A stretch of 14,101 nt of DNA from Eggerthella sp. CAG:298 (GCA_000435675.1 FR895143.1:36757-50857), one strand, 5' to 3'; positions 5,902 through 13,160 are shown, counted from the first letter of the stretch. The notes: a model not told the origin generated them from the letters alone. Numbers and translations are program-made.

Positions 5902-7736
5902 TGCTCAAAGCTCTTGTTGATTATTACGAATACCTTCGTTCGCATAACAAAGAAGGAATTGTTGCTCCAGGTTGGAGCCCCACGAAAGTTATTGCTTTTC
6001 TCGATCTTGACCAGGAAGGCAATCTTGTAAATGTCATCCCTGTTGAGGAAAAACGCGGAGTAGAACGTACGGTTCCAAGGCAAGTTGAGCGTTCCTCAGG
6101 CGTTGCTGCAAACCTACTCTGTGACACTTCTTCATATATTTTAGGAATAGATGCAAAGGGAAAGCCTGAACGCTCTATGAAGTGTTTCGAATGTGCTCAA
6201 GAGCTCCATACGAAGACATTGAGTTCATGTGAGAGCACTGCGGGAAAAGCGATACGTTCTTTTTTCGAAAAATGGGATCCAACAGAGGCTGCATCCAATC
6301 AGGTCGTACAAGAGTACGAAGAGCTTTTGCTTGCTGGGCGTAATCTTGCATTTTCGATTGAAGGGCATGAAGCGCTTAACGATGAGGCAATCGTAGAGCT
6401 GGTAAATAAAAGGGCATCTTCCTTGGAAGATGTTGATTCTTCTGTCAGCCAAGTAAGCCTGATAAGTGGGGAGAAACTTCCCGTTGCACGCATTCATCCG
6501 AAGATTAAAGGTGTGCCAGGAACGCAATCGAGCGGCGCAGTGCTCGTAGGGTTCAATGCACCTTCGTTTACTTCATATGGACACGATGAAGACCAGGGGT
6601 TGAACGCTCCGATTGGCGAGTATGAGGCGTTTGCTTATTCAACGGCGCTTAATTATCTCTTGTCGGATCCTGGTCATCATATACAAGTGGATGACACAAC
6701 TATCGTATTTTGGACTCTTGAACAAGATGAGGAGCGTTCGGAAGATATCATCCAGATGGTCGAACCCGGGGCACTCCTTCAGCTTTCTTCGGCTTCTGCG
6801 GAAGAGTCAGATGAAACGCCGAATGCGCAATCACGGCAAGAAAAGGCTGATCAAAAGATCTCTGCCATCATGAGGTCGGTTGAGCGAGCTAAGAAAGTGG
6901 GGGATTCGAGCATAGATGCGCCATTTTTCGTAATGGGACTTGCGCCAAATGCTGCCCGTGTTTCAGTTCGGTTTTTCCTGGTGAGCACCTTTGGGGACCT
7001 TGTAACTAATATAAGCAGGCATTATGAACGGATGCAGCTCGCACGGGGTCCGTTCGGGAGAACGTACCTTTCGCCTCAACGCATTATTTATGAGGTGGAG
7101 AACCCGAATTCAAGAACGAGTACAGCCGCAAGAAGACTGACGGGAGCATTGATCAGGGCAATCTTAACGGATACTGCGTATCCAAATGCGCTCTTTCAAC
7201 ATGCGATGGCGCGTTTGAAGGCAACGCAGGATAACGAAGAAAAGCACGTGAAGAAAGTGGATTATGGCAGAGCAGCTATCATTCGAGCTTTCTTGATCAA
7301 AAACTGTGGAATCAGCGAAAAGGAGTTAACGGTGGATCTGAATACGGAAAGGGGCAGCGTTCCTTACAACTTAGGAAGACTATTTGCTGCGATGGAAAAA
7401 GTACAGGAGGAAGCTGCCTGGATAGACGAGAGGAAGCTCAATTCAACCATTGCCGATCGTTATTTCGATTCAGCATGCGCTACGCCAGGAATCGTGTTCC
7501 CTGTTATTGGCAAGCTAAACAATACCCATTTATGCAAGCTTCGTAAGAATGGACGTGGCGGTGCAAAAGCGAAGTTGATCGCCGATTTGAACATGAAGAT
7601 ACATGCAAGAACAGAGCATTATCCATCTCGTTTAACGCTGGAAGAACAAGGCGATTTTGTGATGGGCTATTGGTGTCAGCGCCAAGATTTCTTTACGACC
7701 AAAGATAAGACAGAAACAAAGACTGAGGAGAACTAG
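5901..7736 (+). CDS. cas8c: Cas8c (Csd1), large subunit of type I-C Cascade
   Basis: Cas8c recognises the PAM and stabilises the R-loop that recruits Cas3. The 611-residue length is typical. Recognisable family segments are the N-terminal MLKALVDYYEYL and WSPTKV, LLCDTSSYILG near 72-82, VGFNAPSFTSYG near 216-227, and the C-terminal stretch YNLGRLFAAMEKVQE (about 489-503). The last of these belongs to the Cas11-like helical domain. The start ATG 5901 shares its A with the TAA stop of cas5c, and the stop is one base from the cas7c start, so the three genes form a tight operon. The C-terminal tail is rich in Lys, Thr and Glu and looks disordered. An internal ribosome-binding site and GTG at 7332 probably yield the separate small subunit Cas11c. 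No frame disruption is seen. Confidence 0.95.
   Translation: MLKALVDYYEYLRSHNKEGIVAPGWSPTKVIAFLDLDQEGNLVNVIPVEEKRGVERTVPRQVERSSGVAANLLCDTSSYILGIDAKGKPERSMKCFECAQELHTKTLSSCESTAGKAIRSFFEKWDPTEAASNQVVQEYEELLLAGRNLAFSIEGHEALNDEAIVELVNKRASSLEDVDSSVSQVSLISGEKLPVARIHPKIKGVPGTQSSGAVLVGFNAPSFTSYGHDEDQGLNAPIGEYEAFAYSTALNYLLSDPGHHIQVDDTTIVFWTLEQDEERSEDIIQMVEPGALLQLSSASAEESDETPNAQSRQEKADQKISAIMRSVERAKKVGDSSIDAPFFVMGLAPNAARVSVRFFLVSTFGDLVTNISRHYERMQLARGPFGRTYLSPQRIIYEVENPNSRTSTAARRLTGALIRAILTDTAYPNALFQHAMARLKATQDNEEKHVKKVDYGRAAIIRAFLIKNCGISEKELTVDLNTERGSVPYNLGRLFAAMEKVQEEAAWIDERKLNSTIADRYFDSACATPGIVFPVIGKLNNTHLCKLRKNGRGGAKAKLIADLNMKIHARTEHYPSRLTLEEQGDFVMGYWCQRQDFFTTKDKTETKTEEN
7332..7736 (+). CDS. cas11c: Probable Cas11c small subunit from an internal start inside cas8c
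   Basis: Type I-C Cascade contains a small helical subunit, Cas11c, known to be made by internal translation of the 3' end of cas8c. Here GTG 7332, in frame with cas8c (its residue 478), is preceded by AAAAGGAG (7318-7325) with an ideal 6-base spacing. The product would be 134 residues, close to the reported size range of Cas11c. It starts just before the conserved NLGRLFAAMEKVQEE helix, and family Cas11c proteins begin in the corresponding place. Other in-frame candidates (ATG 7206 and GTG 7248) lack comparable ribosome-binding sites. The role would be to line the belly of Cascade and hold the non-target strand. The protein itself cannot be proved from sequence. Confidence 0.72.
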   Translation: MDLNTERGSVPYNLGRLFAAMEKVQEEAAWIDERKLNSTIADRYFDSACATPGIVFPVIGKLNNTHLCKLRKNGRGGAKAKLIADLNMKIHARTEHYPSRLTLEEQGDFVMGYWCQRQDFFTTKDKTETKTEEN

Positions 7737-7737
7737 T

Positions 7738-8655
7738 ATGAATAACCCTATCAAGAATAGATACGATTTCATCGTTTACTTCGATGTTGAGAACGGCAAC
7801 CCTAATGGTGACCCAGACGCGGGCAATCTTCCACGTGTTGATCCGGAGCAGGGTTATGGCATCGTAACGGATGTTTGTTTGAAGCGGAAGATTCGTAACT
7901 ATGTTGAGCTGGTGAAAGAAGATGAACCAGGGTTCGATATCTACATCAAGGAAGGTGTACCGCTGAATTCCAGCGACATGAGGGCGCTCGAATCAGTCGG
8001 TATCGACACGAGCAAGAGCGATACTGCTATCAAGGATGCGGTCAAAAAGATGAAGAAGGATGACCCGCAACTCGATTATCTGATTCGAAATTTCATGTGC
8101 AGTAACTACTTCGACATTCGAACCTTTGGTGCTGTCATGACTACGTTCGTGAAGAACAACCTCAATTGTGGTCAGGTGCGAGGCCCTGTTCAATTGACTT
8201 TTGCGCGAAGTGTTGACCCAATTATTCCTCAGGAAGTAACCATTACTAGGGTCGCGATTACTACAGAAGCTGATGCAGAGAAAAAAGGCACTGAAATGGG
8301 CCGCAAACACATAGTTCCTTACGGCTTGTATCGCTGCGAAGGCTTCGTTTCTGCTGCCCTTGCCGAAAAGACCACAGGATTTTCTGAAGAGGACCTTGAG
8401 CTACTTTGGGAATCGATTATCAATATGTTTGAACATGATCATTCTGCGGCACGAGGAAAGATGGCGGTTCGGCAGCTCATCGTGTTCAAGCATGAAAACA
8501 AGTTAGGTAACGCGCCAGCGCATCAGCTCTTCGATGCGGTGTCTATAGAGAAGAAGAGTGGGGTGGATAGCCCGAGATCGTTTGACGATTATGAAGATAT
8601 AGCCATCAATGCTGAAGCGATTCCTGAAGGAGTAACATTGGAGTTTAAGATTTAA
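7738..8655 (+). CDS. cas7c: Cas7c (Csd2), crRNA-backbone subunit of type I-C Cascade
   Basis: Cas7c polymerises along the spacer part of the crRNA and kinks it at regular intervals, forming the backbone of the effector complex. The 305-residue product opens with the Csd2 hallmark: an RRM-like strand YDFIVYFDVE followed by NGNPNGDPDAGNLPR and DPEQGYG. Later family segments are FDIRTFGAVM, GQVRGPVQLTFARSVDP, EMGRKHIVPYGLYRCEGFVSA (about 187-208) and HDHSAARGKMAVRQLIVF near the end. The start ATG follows the cas8c stop by one base. The gene is followed by a strong intrinsic terminator, so it closes the interference half of the operon. Length and sequence are ordinary for I-C. Confidence 0.96.
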   Translation: MNNPIKNRYDFIVYFDVENGNPNGDPDAGNLPRVDPEQGYGIVTDVCLKRKIRNYVELVKEDEPGFDIYIKEGVPLNSSDMRALESVGIDTSKSDTAIKDAVKKMKKDDPQLDYLIRNFMCSNYFDIRTFGAVMTTFVKNNLNCGQVRGPVQLTFARSVDPIIPQEVTITRVAITTEADAEKKGTEMGRKHIVPYGLYRCEGFVSAALAEKTTGFSEEDLELLWESIINMFEHDHSAARGKMAVRQLIVFKHENKLGNAPAHQLFDAVSIEKKSGVDSPRSFDDYEDIAINAEAIPEGVTLEFKI

Positions 8656-8663
8656 AGTTTTCG

Positions 8664-8694
8664 GGGTGCTCTGCGGCTGTAGAGCACTCTTTTT
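8664..8694 (+). terminator. Intrinsic terminator after cas7c
   Basis: GGGTGCTCT (8664-8672) pairs with AGAGCACTC (8681-8689) over 9 bp with one G-T pair and an 8-base loop, followed by five T (8690-8694). It lies 8 bases after the cas7c stop and separates interference genes from adaptation genes. Confidence 0.82.
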
Positions 8695-8696
8695 GG

Positions 8697-8726
8697 TTGA
8701 CGGAGTTGGCTCGTGGTTTGTATTAG
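8697..8726 (+). promoter_or_regulatory. Possible promoter of cas4-cas1-cas2
   Basis: TTGACG (8697-8702) and TATTAG (8721-8726) are separated by 18 bases and lie directly downstream of the cas7c terminator, 38 bases before cas4. Each box departs from consensus (five and four of six bases). The position fits a separate transcription start for the adaptation genes. Confidence 0.4.
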
Positions 8727-8763
8727 CTAGAATGGCCGGGTTCAAAGAAGGCGAAAAACAGGT

Positions 8764-9435
8764 ATGTATTTAGAAGAAGATTTTCTTGCATTATCGGGCA
8801 TTCAGCATTTCTCATTTTGTGAGAGACAGTGGGCTCTTATCCATATCGAGCAACAATGGAATGAAAATTTGCTGACTGTTCTGGGGGACCTTGTCCATAA
8901 GCGAGCGCATGATGAAGCGATTCGTGAGCGACGCGGTGATACTTTGATCGTGAGAGGCCTTGATGTTCGCTCTTTCAAGCTGGGACTGGTAGGAAAGTGC
9001 GATGTTGTTGAATTTAGAGAAGACGAAGATGGCTTTCCGCTGCAAGGTGAAGAAGGAGCATGGCGCGTGATTCCTGTCGAGTACAAGCGAGGCAAGAAAA
9101 AGCAATACGATGCAGATAGAATGCAGCTTTGTGCTCAGGCAATTTGCCTTGAGGAGATGTTTTGCTGTGAGATTGAGGCTGGGTATCTTTATTATAACGA
9201 GACTCATTCTCGAGAAAGAGTGGAGTTTGATTCGGATTTGAGATCTGCAGTGCAGGATGCATCGGCAAAGATGCACGAATTGTTTTCACGGCGTTGTACG
9301 CCTGCAGCAGTGAAGAAACGAGCTTGTCGTTCTTGCTCATTAGAATCCTTATGTGTTCCGCAGATGGCAAGCAAGGAAAGCGTGGCGGCATATTTTGATC
9401 GCAGGTTGGGAGATTTGCATGAGAAAGCTTCGTAA
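8764..9435 (+). CDS. cas4: Cas4, Fe-S exonuclease of spacer acquisition
   Basis: Cas4 works with Cas1-Cas2 to select and trim PAM-containing pre-spacers so that they are inserted in the right orientation. The 223-residue protein has the four cysteines expected for the 4Fe-4S cluster: Cys19 (FSFCERQW) and Cys188, Cys191 and Cys197 (ACRSCSLESLC). The RecB-like nuclease residues are visible as His45 (DLVHKRAHDE), Asp80 (GLVGKCDVVEF) and Glu106/Lys108 (IPVEYKRG). The ATG start has only a weak purine stretch upstream (AAGAAGG, 8745-8751, 12 bases away). The 3' end overlaps the cas1 start by 17 bases, indicating translational coupling. It is fully intact. Confidence 0.95.
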   Translation: MYLEEDFLALSGIQHFSFCERQWALIHIEQQWNENLLTVLGDLVHKRAHDEAIRERRGDTLIVRGLDVRSFKLGLVGKCDVVEFREDEDGFPLQGEEGAWRVIPVEYKRGKKKQYDADRMQLCAQAICLEEMFCCEIEAGYLYYNETHSRERVEFDSDLRSAVQDASAKMHELFSRRCTPAAVKKRACRSCSLESLCVPQMASKESVAAYFDRRLGDLHEKAS

Positions 9436-10450
9436 TACTCTATATGTCTTTACAGAAGATGCTTATCTTGCTTTGGACGGTGAAAATGTTGTAGCCAAAA
9501 CATCGGGAAAAGAAATAGGGCGAATACCGCTTCATACGCTAGAAGGCATCGTGAGTTTTTCTTATGCAGGGGCTAGTCCGAAATTGATGGGAGCTTGTGG
9601 CGATAGAGGAATATCGCTCTCATTCTATGATACAAAAGGTCGCTTTTTAGCACGCGCAGTCGGATTTCAACAGGGAAATGTACTCCTTCGACGCGAGCAA
9701 TACAGGCTTGCAGATGATTCTGAGCGAGCGATTATGATTTCGCGACAATTCATAGCAGGAAAGATCTTCAATGCAAGATGGGTTCTTGAACGTTTATTGC
9801 GTGCTCATGGCCTACGAATAGATTCAGAATCTGTTAAAGCCGCATCGATTAAGCTGCGTGAGTCGATTTGTGCAGTGCAGGCATGTGAGGATGAGGATCA
9901 ATTACGAGGACTCGAAGGGGAGGCGGCTTCGACCTACTTTGGCGTTTTCGATGAGATGATATTGCGGGACAAAGATGACTTCGCCTTTAATGGGCGTAAC
10001 CGTAGACCGCCCTTAGATAGGGTGAACGCCATGCTTTCGCTGTTTTATAGTGTGCTCGCTTCAGAGTGTGCAGCTGCTCTTGAGGGAGTGAGCCTTGATC
10101 CATATGTGGGTATTCTCCATAAAGATCGGCCAGGAAGAAGATCACTAGCGCTTGATCTTATGGAGGAACTTCGGCCGCTTTTTGTTGATCGGTTTATCGT
10201 TTCTTCCATCAATAACAGAATCATTTCTCCTGATGATTTTGAGGTTAGGGAGTCAGGCGAGGTCCGTTTGTCCGAGATTGGCAGGAGGAACTTGTTTTCC
10301 GCATGGCAAGAGAGGAAGAAAACGAACATTATTCATCCGTATCTTAAAGAGAAGATTCCATGGGGGTTGGTGCCTCATGTTCAGGCACTCCTTTTGGCCA
10401 GATTCATTCGAGGCGATCTTGATGGCTATCCTGCTTTTCTTTGGAAGTGA
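9419..10450 (+). CDS. cas1: Cas1, CRISPR integrase
   Basis: Cas1 is the metal-dependent integrase that, with Cas2, inserts new spacers at the leader end. The start is taken at ATG 9419 rather than the upstream in-frame ATG 9353. The segment from 9419 begins with the family-like MRKLRNTLYVFTEDAYLALD, follows a GGTTGGGAG ribosome-binding site (9404-9412), and gives the usual I-C length of 343 residues. The catalytic triad is recognisable as Glu166 (LRGLEGEAASTYF), His234 (GILHKDRPGRRSLALDL) and Asp246. RRPPLDRVNAMLSLFY (about 195-210) is the conserved Cas1 helix. The start overlaps cas4 and the stop lies five bases before cas2. No disruption is seen. Confidence 0.96.
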   Translation: MRKLRNTLYVFTEDAYLALDGENVVAKTSGKEIGRIPLHTLEGIVSFSYAGASPKLMGACGDRGISLSFYDTKGRFLARAVGFQQGNVLLRREQYRLADDSERAIMISRQFIAGKIFNARWVLERLLRAHGLRIDSESVKAASIKLRESICAVQACEDEDQLRGLEGEAASTYFGVFDEMILRDKDDFAFNGRNRRPPLDRVNAMLSLFYSVLASECAAALEGVSLDPYVGILHKDRPGRRSLALDLMEELRPLFVDRFIVSSINNRIISPDDFEVRESGEVRLSEIGRRNLFSAWQERKKTNIIHPYLKEKIPWGLVPHVQALLLARFIRGDLDGYPAFLWK

Positions 10451-10455
10451 GCGCT

Positions 10456-10746
10456 ATGTTGACCGTGATTACTTATGATGTAAACACCGAGGATGCTGTT
10501 GGACAGAAAAGATTGCGAAAAGTCGCGAAACATTGCGTGAATTATGGACAGCGAGTGCAAAACTCTGTTTTCGAGTGTGTTGCTGATGCGGCTACGATGG
10601 CAAAGATCAAAGCCGAGCTTCTTGAGATTGCTGATTTAGAAAAAGACAGTCTGCGTTTTTATCACCTAGGCAATAACTATGCAAGGAAGATCGAGCATTA
10701 TGGAGCAAAAGCTTCATACGAAGCTGAAGGATTTTTAGAGTTATAG
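10456..10746 (+). CDS. cas2: Cas2, structural partner of Cas1
   Basis: Cas2 dimerises and bridges two Cas1 dimers to form the integration complex. The 96-residue protein has the ferredoxin-like first strand MLTVITYDV with the conserved Asp8. It continues with QKRLRKVAKHCVNYGQRVQNSVFEC, which is highly typical of I-C Cas2, and ends YEAEGFLEL. The start ATG 10456 is five bases after the cas1 stop; in-frame codons from 10441 lie inside cas1 and are not needed. It is the last gene before the leader. Confidence 0.95.
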   Translation: MLTVITYDVNTEDAVGQKRLRKVAKHCVNYGQRVQNSVFECVADAATMAKIKAELLEIADLEKDSLRFYHLGNNYARKIEHYGAKASYEAEGFLEL

Positions 10747-10790
10747 CAGCAAAGATGGGAAAGTTGTGGCGTTGATGTTTTTGCAGAAAG

Positions 10791-10825
10791 GCAGTACGCA
10801 GTACTAGCGCCAAAGAGCAGTACGC
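10791..10825 (+). repeat. Three copies of GCAGTAC downstream of cas2
   Basis: GCAGTAC occurs in tandem at 10791-10797 and 10798-10804, and again at 10817-10823; the first and third copies extend to GCAGTACGC. The segment is the most repetitive part of the 200-base stretch between cas2 and the terminator at 10949, which otherwise shows only a small CACCA/TGGTG hairpin (10921-10934) and no ORF. It could bind a regulator or integration host factor; no function is shown. Confidence 0.45.
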
Positions 10826-10948
10826 TGGCATAATGGGGCTGACTGCAGACGCATTGGAGTGAATCTGGGGGTAAACCTTTGTGCGAGGCTTAGGCGATCA
10901 TGGTTTTTCGATTGGGTTCGCACCAAATATGGTGGGAGATTGAGGATT

Positions 10949-10974
10949 AAGAGTGTCCTAAGATGCTCTTTTTT
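10949..10974 (+). terminator. Intrinsic terminator between cas2 and the leader
   Basis: AAGAGTGTC (10949-10957) pairs with GATGCTCTT (10962-10970) across a CTAA loop, 9 bp with two G-T pairs, followed by TTTT (10971-10974). It would end cas4-cas1-cas2 transcription before the array. Confidence 0.72.
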
Positions 10975-11037
10975 GCTTTCTGCTATGAGATTTGACTATA
11001 TCTGGTAAAGATATAGTGAGCAACACAATATGTTGCA
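10975..11037 (+). promoter_or_regulatory. CRISPR leader
   Basis: This AT-rich stretch of about 63 bases lies between the terminator and the first repeat, on the cas2 side and opposite the degenerate array end, as expected for the leader. It contains a perfect 9-bp inverted repeat ACTATATCT/AGATATAGT (10995-11003 and 11009-11017). TTGACT (10992-10997) and TATAGT (11012-11017) resemble promoter boxes but are only 14 bases apart. Array transcription probably starts shortly before 11038. Confidence 0.65.
10994..11005 (+). promoter_or_regulatory. 12-base motif shared with the cas5 promoter
   Basis: GACTATATCTGG is identical to bases 5026-5037 in the cas operon promoter. In the leader the motif forms the left arm of an inverted repeat; in the cas promoter only this arm is present. 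A shared binding site is the natural inference. Confidence 0.5.
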
Positions 11038-12538
11038 GTCGCCTCCCGCATGGGAGGCGGGGATTGAAATCTTGCTGCGGTGCTTGTCGGGGTCGAGAAC
11101 GTTGTCGCCTCCCGCATGGGAGGCGGGGATTGAAATCATAGCTGTGTAAAGCGAGTCTACGATTTTGGCAAGTCGCCTCCCGCATGGGAGGCGGGGATTG
11201 AAATCTTGCTGCGATAAATTCATCTGTTTCACTATCTATAAAAGGTCGCCTCCCGCATGGGAGGCGGGGATTGAAATTGTGCCTATGTGCCAGAATCGTG
11301 GGGTGATATTGTCGCCTCCCGCATGGGAGGCGGGGATTGAAATCTTGCTGACTTGAAGTTGGACGTAGCAGGAAGGTTTCCGCCCGTCGCCTCCCGCATG
11401 GGAGGCGGGGATTGAAATATTTGTTTTATGTTAGGTTGTGTTTGGTCATACCGTCGCCTCCCGCATGGGAGGCGGGGATTGAAATTTTAGAGATGCGCGG
11501 ACTTGATGCGATGGGTAAGGTCGCCTCCCGCATGGGAGGCGGGGATTGAAATAATCAGAACACGCTCAACGAGAATTACTTCCTCCGTCGCCTCCCGCAT
11601 GGGAGGTGGGGATTGAAATTCGTCATCGCTTGTAACTAATGAGTTCGGTTTCCACGGTCGCCTCCCGCATGGGAGGCGGGGATTGAAATCAGCTTGAATC
11701 TTCCCAATCTACAAAACCGCCCTGTCGCCTCCCGCATGGGAGGCGGGGATTGAAATCCCAAGGAACAGATCGATGAAATACTGCTGGCCTTGTCGCCTCC
11801 CGCATGGGAGGCGGGGATTGAAATACGCAACATAATTTTTCAAAACGTTGGCAACTAGTCGCCTCCCGCATGGGAGGCGGGGATTGAAATTTGTATGCAA
11901 ATAGGAATACAAATAGGCGTGCGTCGCCTCCCGCATGGGAGGCGGGGATTGAAATACCGTCACGGTGCCCTCGAATGCTGCACCGATCGGTCGCCTCCCG
12001 CATGGGAGGCGGGGATTGAAATCTATGCTATTCACGCTTAATCAATATGCCAGAAGACGTCGCCTCCCGCATGGGAGGCGGGGATTGAAATTGGGGAGAT
12101 GTCAAGTGTATATTCATACCATTTACTGCATGTCGCCTCCCGCATGGGAGGCGGGGATTGAAATTGTGAAGACTTTTACAAGGTCAACCGAAGCGGTGTC
12201 GCCTCCCGCATGGGAGGCGGGGATTGAAATACGCAAGTCAGCTGATGAGTAGTTATAGATTTGGGCTGTCGCCTCCCGCATGGGAGGCGGGGATTGAAAT
12301 ATGTAAGCGGAATGCCTGTTAGGTGTCACAATCAAGGTCGCCTCCCGCATGGGAGGCGGGGATTGAAATCAGACAATAATGAATCTATTACTAACATTGG
12401 TGGTCGCCTCCCGCATGGGAGGCGGGGATTGAAATGCACCCTTACGCATCAGCCATCAGCTCCTCATAAGGTCGCCTCCCGCATGGGAGGCGGGGATTGA
12501 AATACGCAACCACCCTCTGAGTGGATCATGAACACGTC

Positions 12539-12571
12539 GTCGCCTCCCGCATGGGGGGGGTGGGTTGAAAT
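12539..12571 (+). repeat. Degenerate repeat 23
   Basis: It differs from the array consensus at four positions (18, 21, 23 and 26). One stem pair becomes T-G and one becomes a G-G mismatch, and the handle loses its GGGATT core. Processing by Cas5c may be poor. Confidence 0.85.
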
Positions 12572-12606
12572 CTATCATGGTGTGGCAGGATTTGCATGCA
12601 GCACCG

Positions 12607-12639
12607 GTCGCTCCTCGCATGGGGAGCGTGGGCTGCGTT
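12607..12639 (+). repeat. Terminal degenerate repeat 24 of a different consensus
   Basis: The first 25 bases (12607-12631) begin GTCGCTCCTC, share the GCAT loop and continue GGGGAGCGTGG. Compared with the array consensus both stem arms have changed together, so an 8-bp stem is kept with one T-G pair. This version resembles the commoner I-C repeat form with a GCTCC/GGAGC stem. The handle is lost (GCTGCGTT in place of ATTGAAAT), marking the array end. Confidence 0.75.
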
Positions 12640-12653
12640 GTTTAACGCTGTAT

Positions 12654-13088
12654 TTAGCCTACGAACTCTAAGAACTTGAGGATATGTTCGGCGACGCAGA
12701 CGGTGTTGCCGTTTTGATTTACGATCTCGACTTTTGCGACGGTCTTGCCCGTTTCTTCGTCCACTGAGATAACCTCATAATTGCAAGTGATGGTGTCACC
12801 AAAATAAACAGGACCCGTAAAGCGCACGTGGTCATAGCCATAAGAAGCAACGGGGCATTCATCGTCATAAGGCTGATGGATGAGCGTCGACGCAGTACTT
12901 GAAAGGGCAAAGGTCAGCACACCATGAGCAATGCGCGTGCCATATTGCGTGCCCTTCATGTATTCTTCGTTCACGTGAAATGGGCTGAAATCACCCGTGA
13001 TCCCAGCAAATTGATAGACATCCGACTCGGCGATGGTCTTGGTGAACGTTTGCTTATCGCCAACCGACAAAGGCACTTTGACTGACAT
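12654..13088 (-). CDS. MaoC-family (R)-specific enoyl-CoA hydratase-like protein
   Basis: The 144-residue protein is a single hot-dog domain of the MaoC type, whose members hydrate trans-2-enoyl-CoA to (R)-3-hydroxyacyl-CoA. The hydratase signature is visible as GDFSPFHVNEEYMKGTQYGTRIAHG, written here in parts: Asp33 and His38 in GDFSPFHVN, then TRIAHGVLTF (51-60). The start is ATG at 13088 (reading leftwards), with AAGGGGGA just upstream; the longer frame to 13142 would put the start very close to the predicted transcript start. GPVYFGDTITCNYEV and a C-terminal strand complete the fold. It converges with the CRISPR array and has no functional link to it. The true substrate is unknown; a role in fatty-acid or short-chain acyl-CoA metabolism is likely. 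Composition is more GC-rich than the cas genes. Confidence 0.85.
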   Translation of the reverse strand: MSVKVPLSVGDKQTFTKTIAESDVYQFAGITGDFSPFHVNEEYMKGTQYGTRIAHGVLTFALSSTASTLIHQPYDDECPVASYGYDHVRFTGPVYFGDTITCNYEVISVDEETGKTVAKVEIVNQNGNTVCVAEHILKFLEFVG

Positions 13089-13140
13089 GATTCCCCCTTG
13101 TTCACGCAATGTGTAAACAGCTATGCGATTCTTAACTTGC

Positions 13141-13160
13141 ATTCTACCTTTGCAAAGGTA
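13141..13160 (-). promoter_or_regulatory. Palindromic operator over the probable promoter of the MaoC gene
   Basis: TACCTTTGCAAAGGTA (13145-13160) is a perfect 16-bp palindrome. On the minus strand it runs into TAGAAT (13146-13141), a good -10 box; the -35 candidate (TTACCT, 13169-13164) is weak. A dimeric regulator bound here would cover the spacer between the boxes. The remainder of 13161-13224 shows only a GAACAGT tandem pair. Confidence 0.5.

Larger units (their letters stand above)
11038..12639 (+). CRISPR. Type I-C CRISPR array, 24 repeats and 23 spacers
   Basis: The 33-base repeat starts GTCGCCTCCC, has the loop GCAT, and ends GGGATTGAAAT after the stem; the stem is 8 bp (CGCCTCCC/GGGAGGCG). 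Repeats start at 11038, 11104, 11172, 11245, 11311, 11386, 11453, 11520, 11587, 11657, 11724, 11792, 11858, 11923, 11990, 12059, 12132, 12198, 12268, 12337, 12403, 12471, 12539 and 12607. Twenty-one are identical; the one at 11587 has one C-to-T change in the stem (still a G-T pair), and the last two are degenerate. Spacers are 32-42 bases, mostly 33-37; the third (40), fifth (42) and sixteenth (40) are long. Repeat orientation and the decay at the right end put the leader at the left, next to cas2. Confidence 0.98.

Noticed and set aside
8812..9391. Open frames of 97-154 codons on the minus strand inside cas4
   Set aside because: They lie opposite a gene with intact Cas4 motifs, and lack ribosome-binding sites and any recognisable protein sequence.
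10911..10925. tRNA-like GGGTTCGCACC near the leader
   Set aside because: It resembles a T-arm only superficially; no acceptor stem or anticodon arm can be drawn around it.
10992..11017. TTGACT and TATAGT as a standard leader promoter
   Set aside because: The spacing is only 14 bases, too short for a normal sigma-70 type promoter; kept only as a note in the leader entry.
11620..11656. Self-targeting by spacer 9, which shares AACTAATGAG with bases 4861-4870
   Set aside because: The match is ten bases and not at the seed end, so it looks like chance.
10958..12500. Open frames on both strands across the array, with repeating peptides such as IPASHAGGD and GRRGLK
   Set aside because: They are translations of the CRISPR repeats in different frames, not genes.
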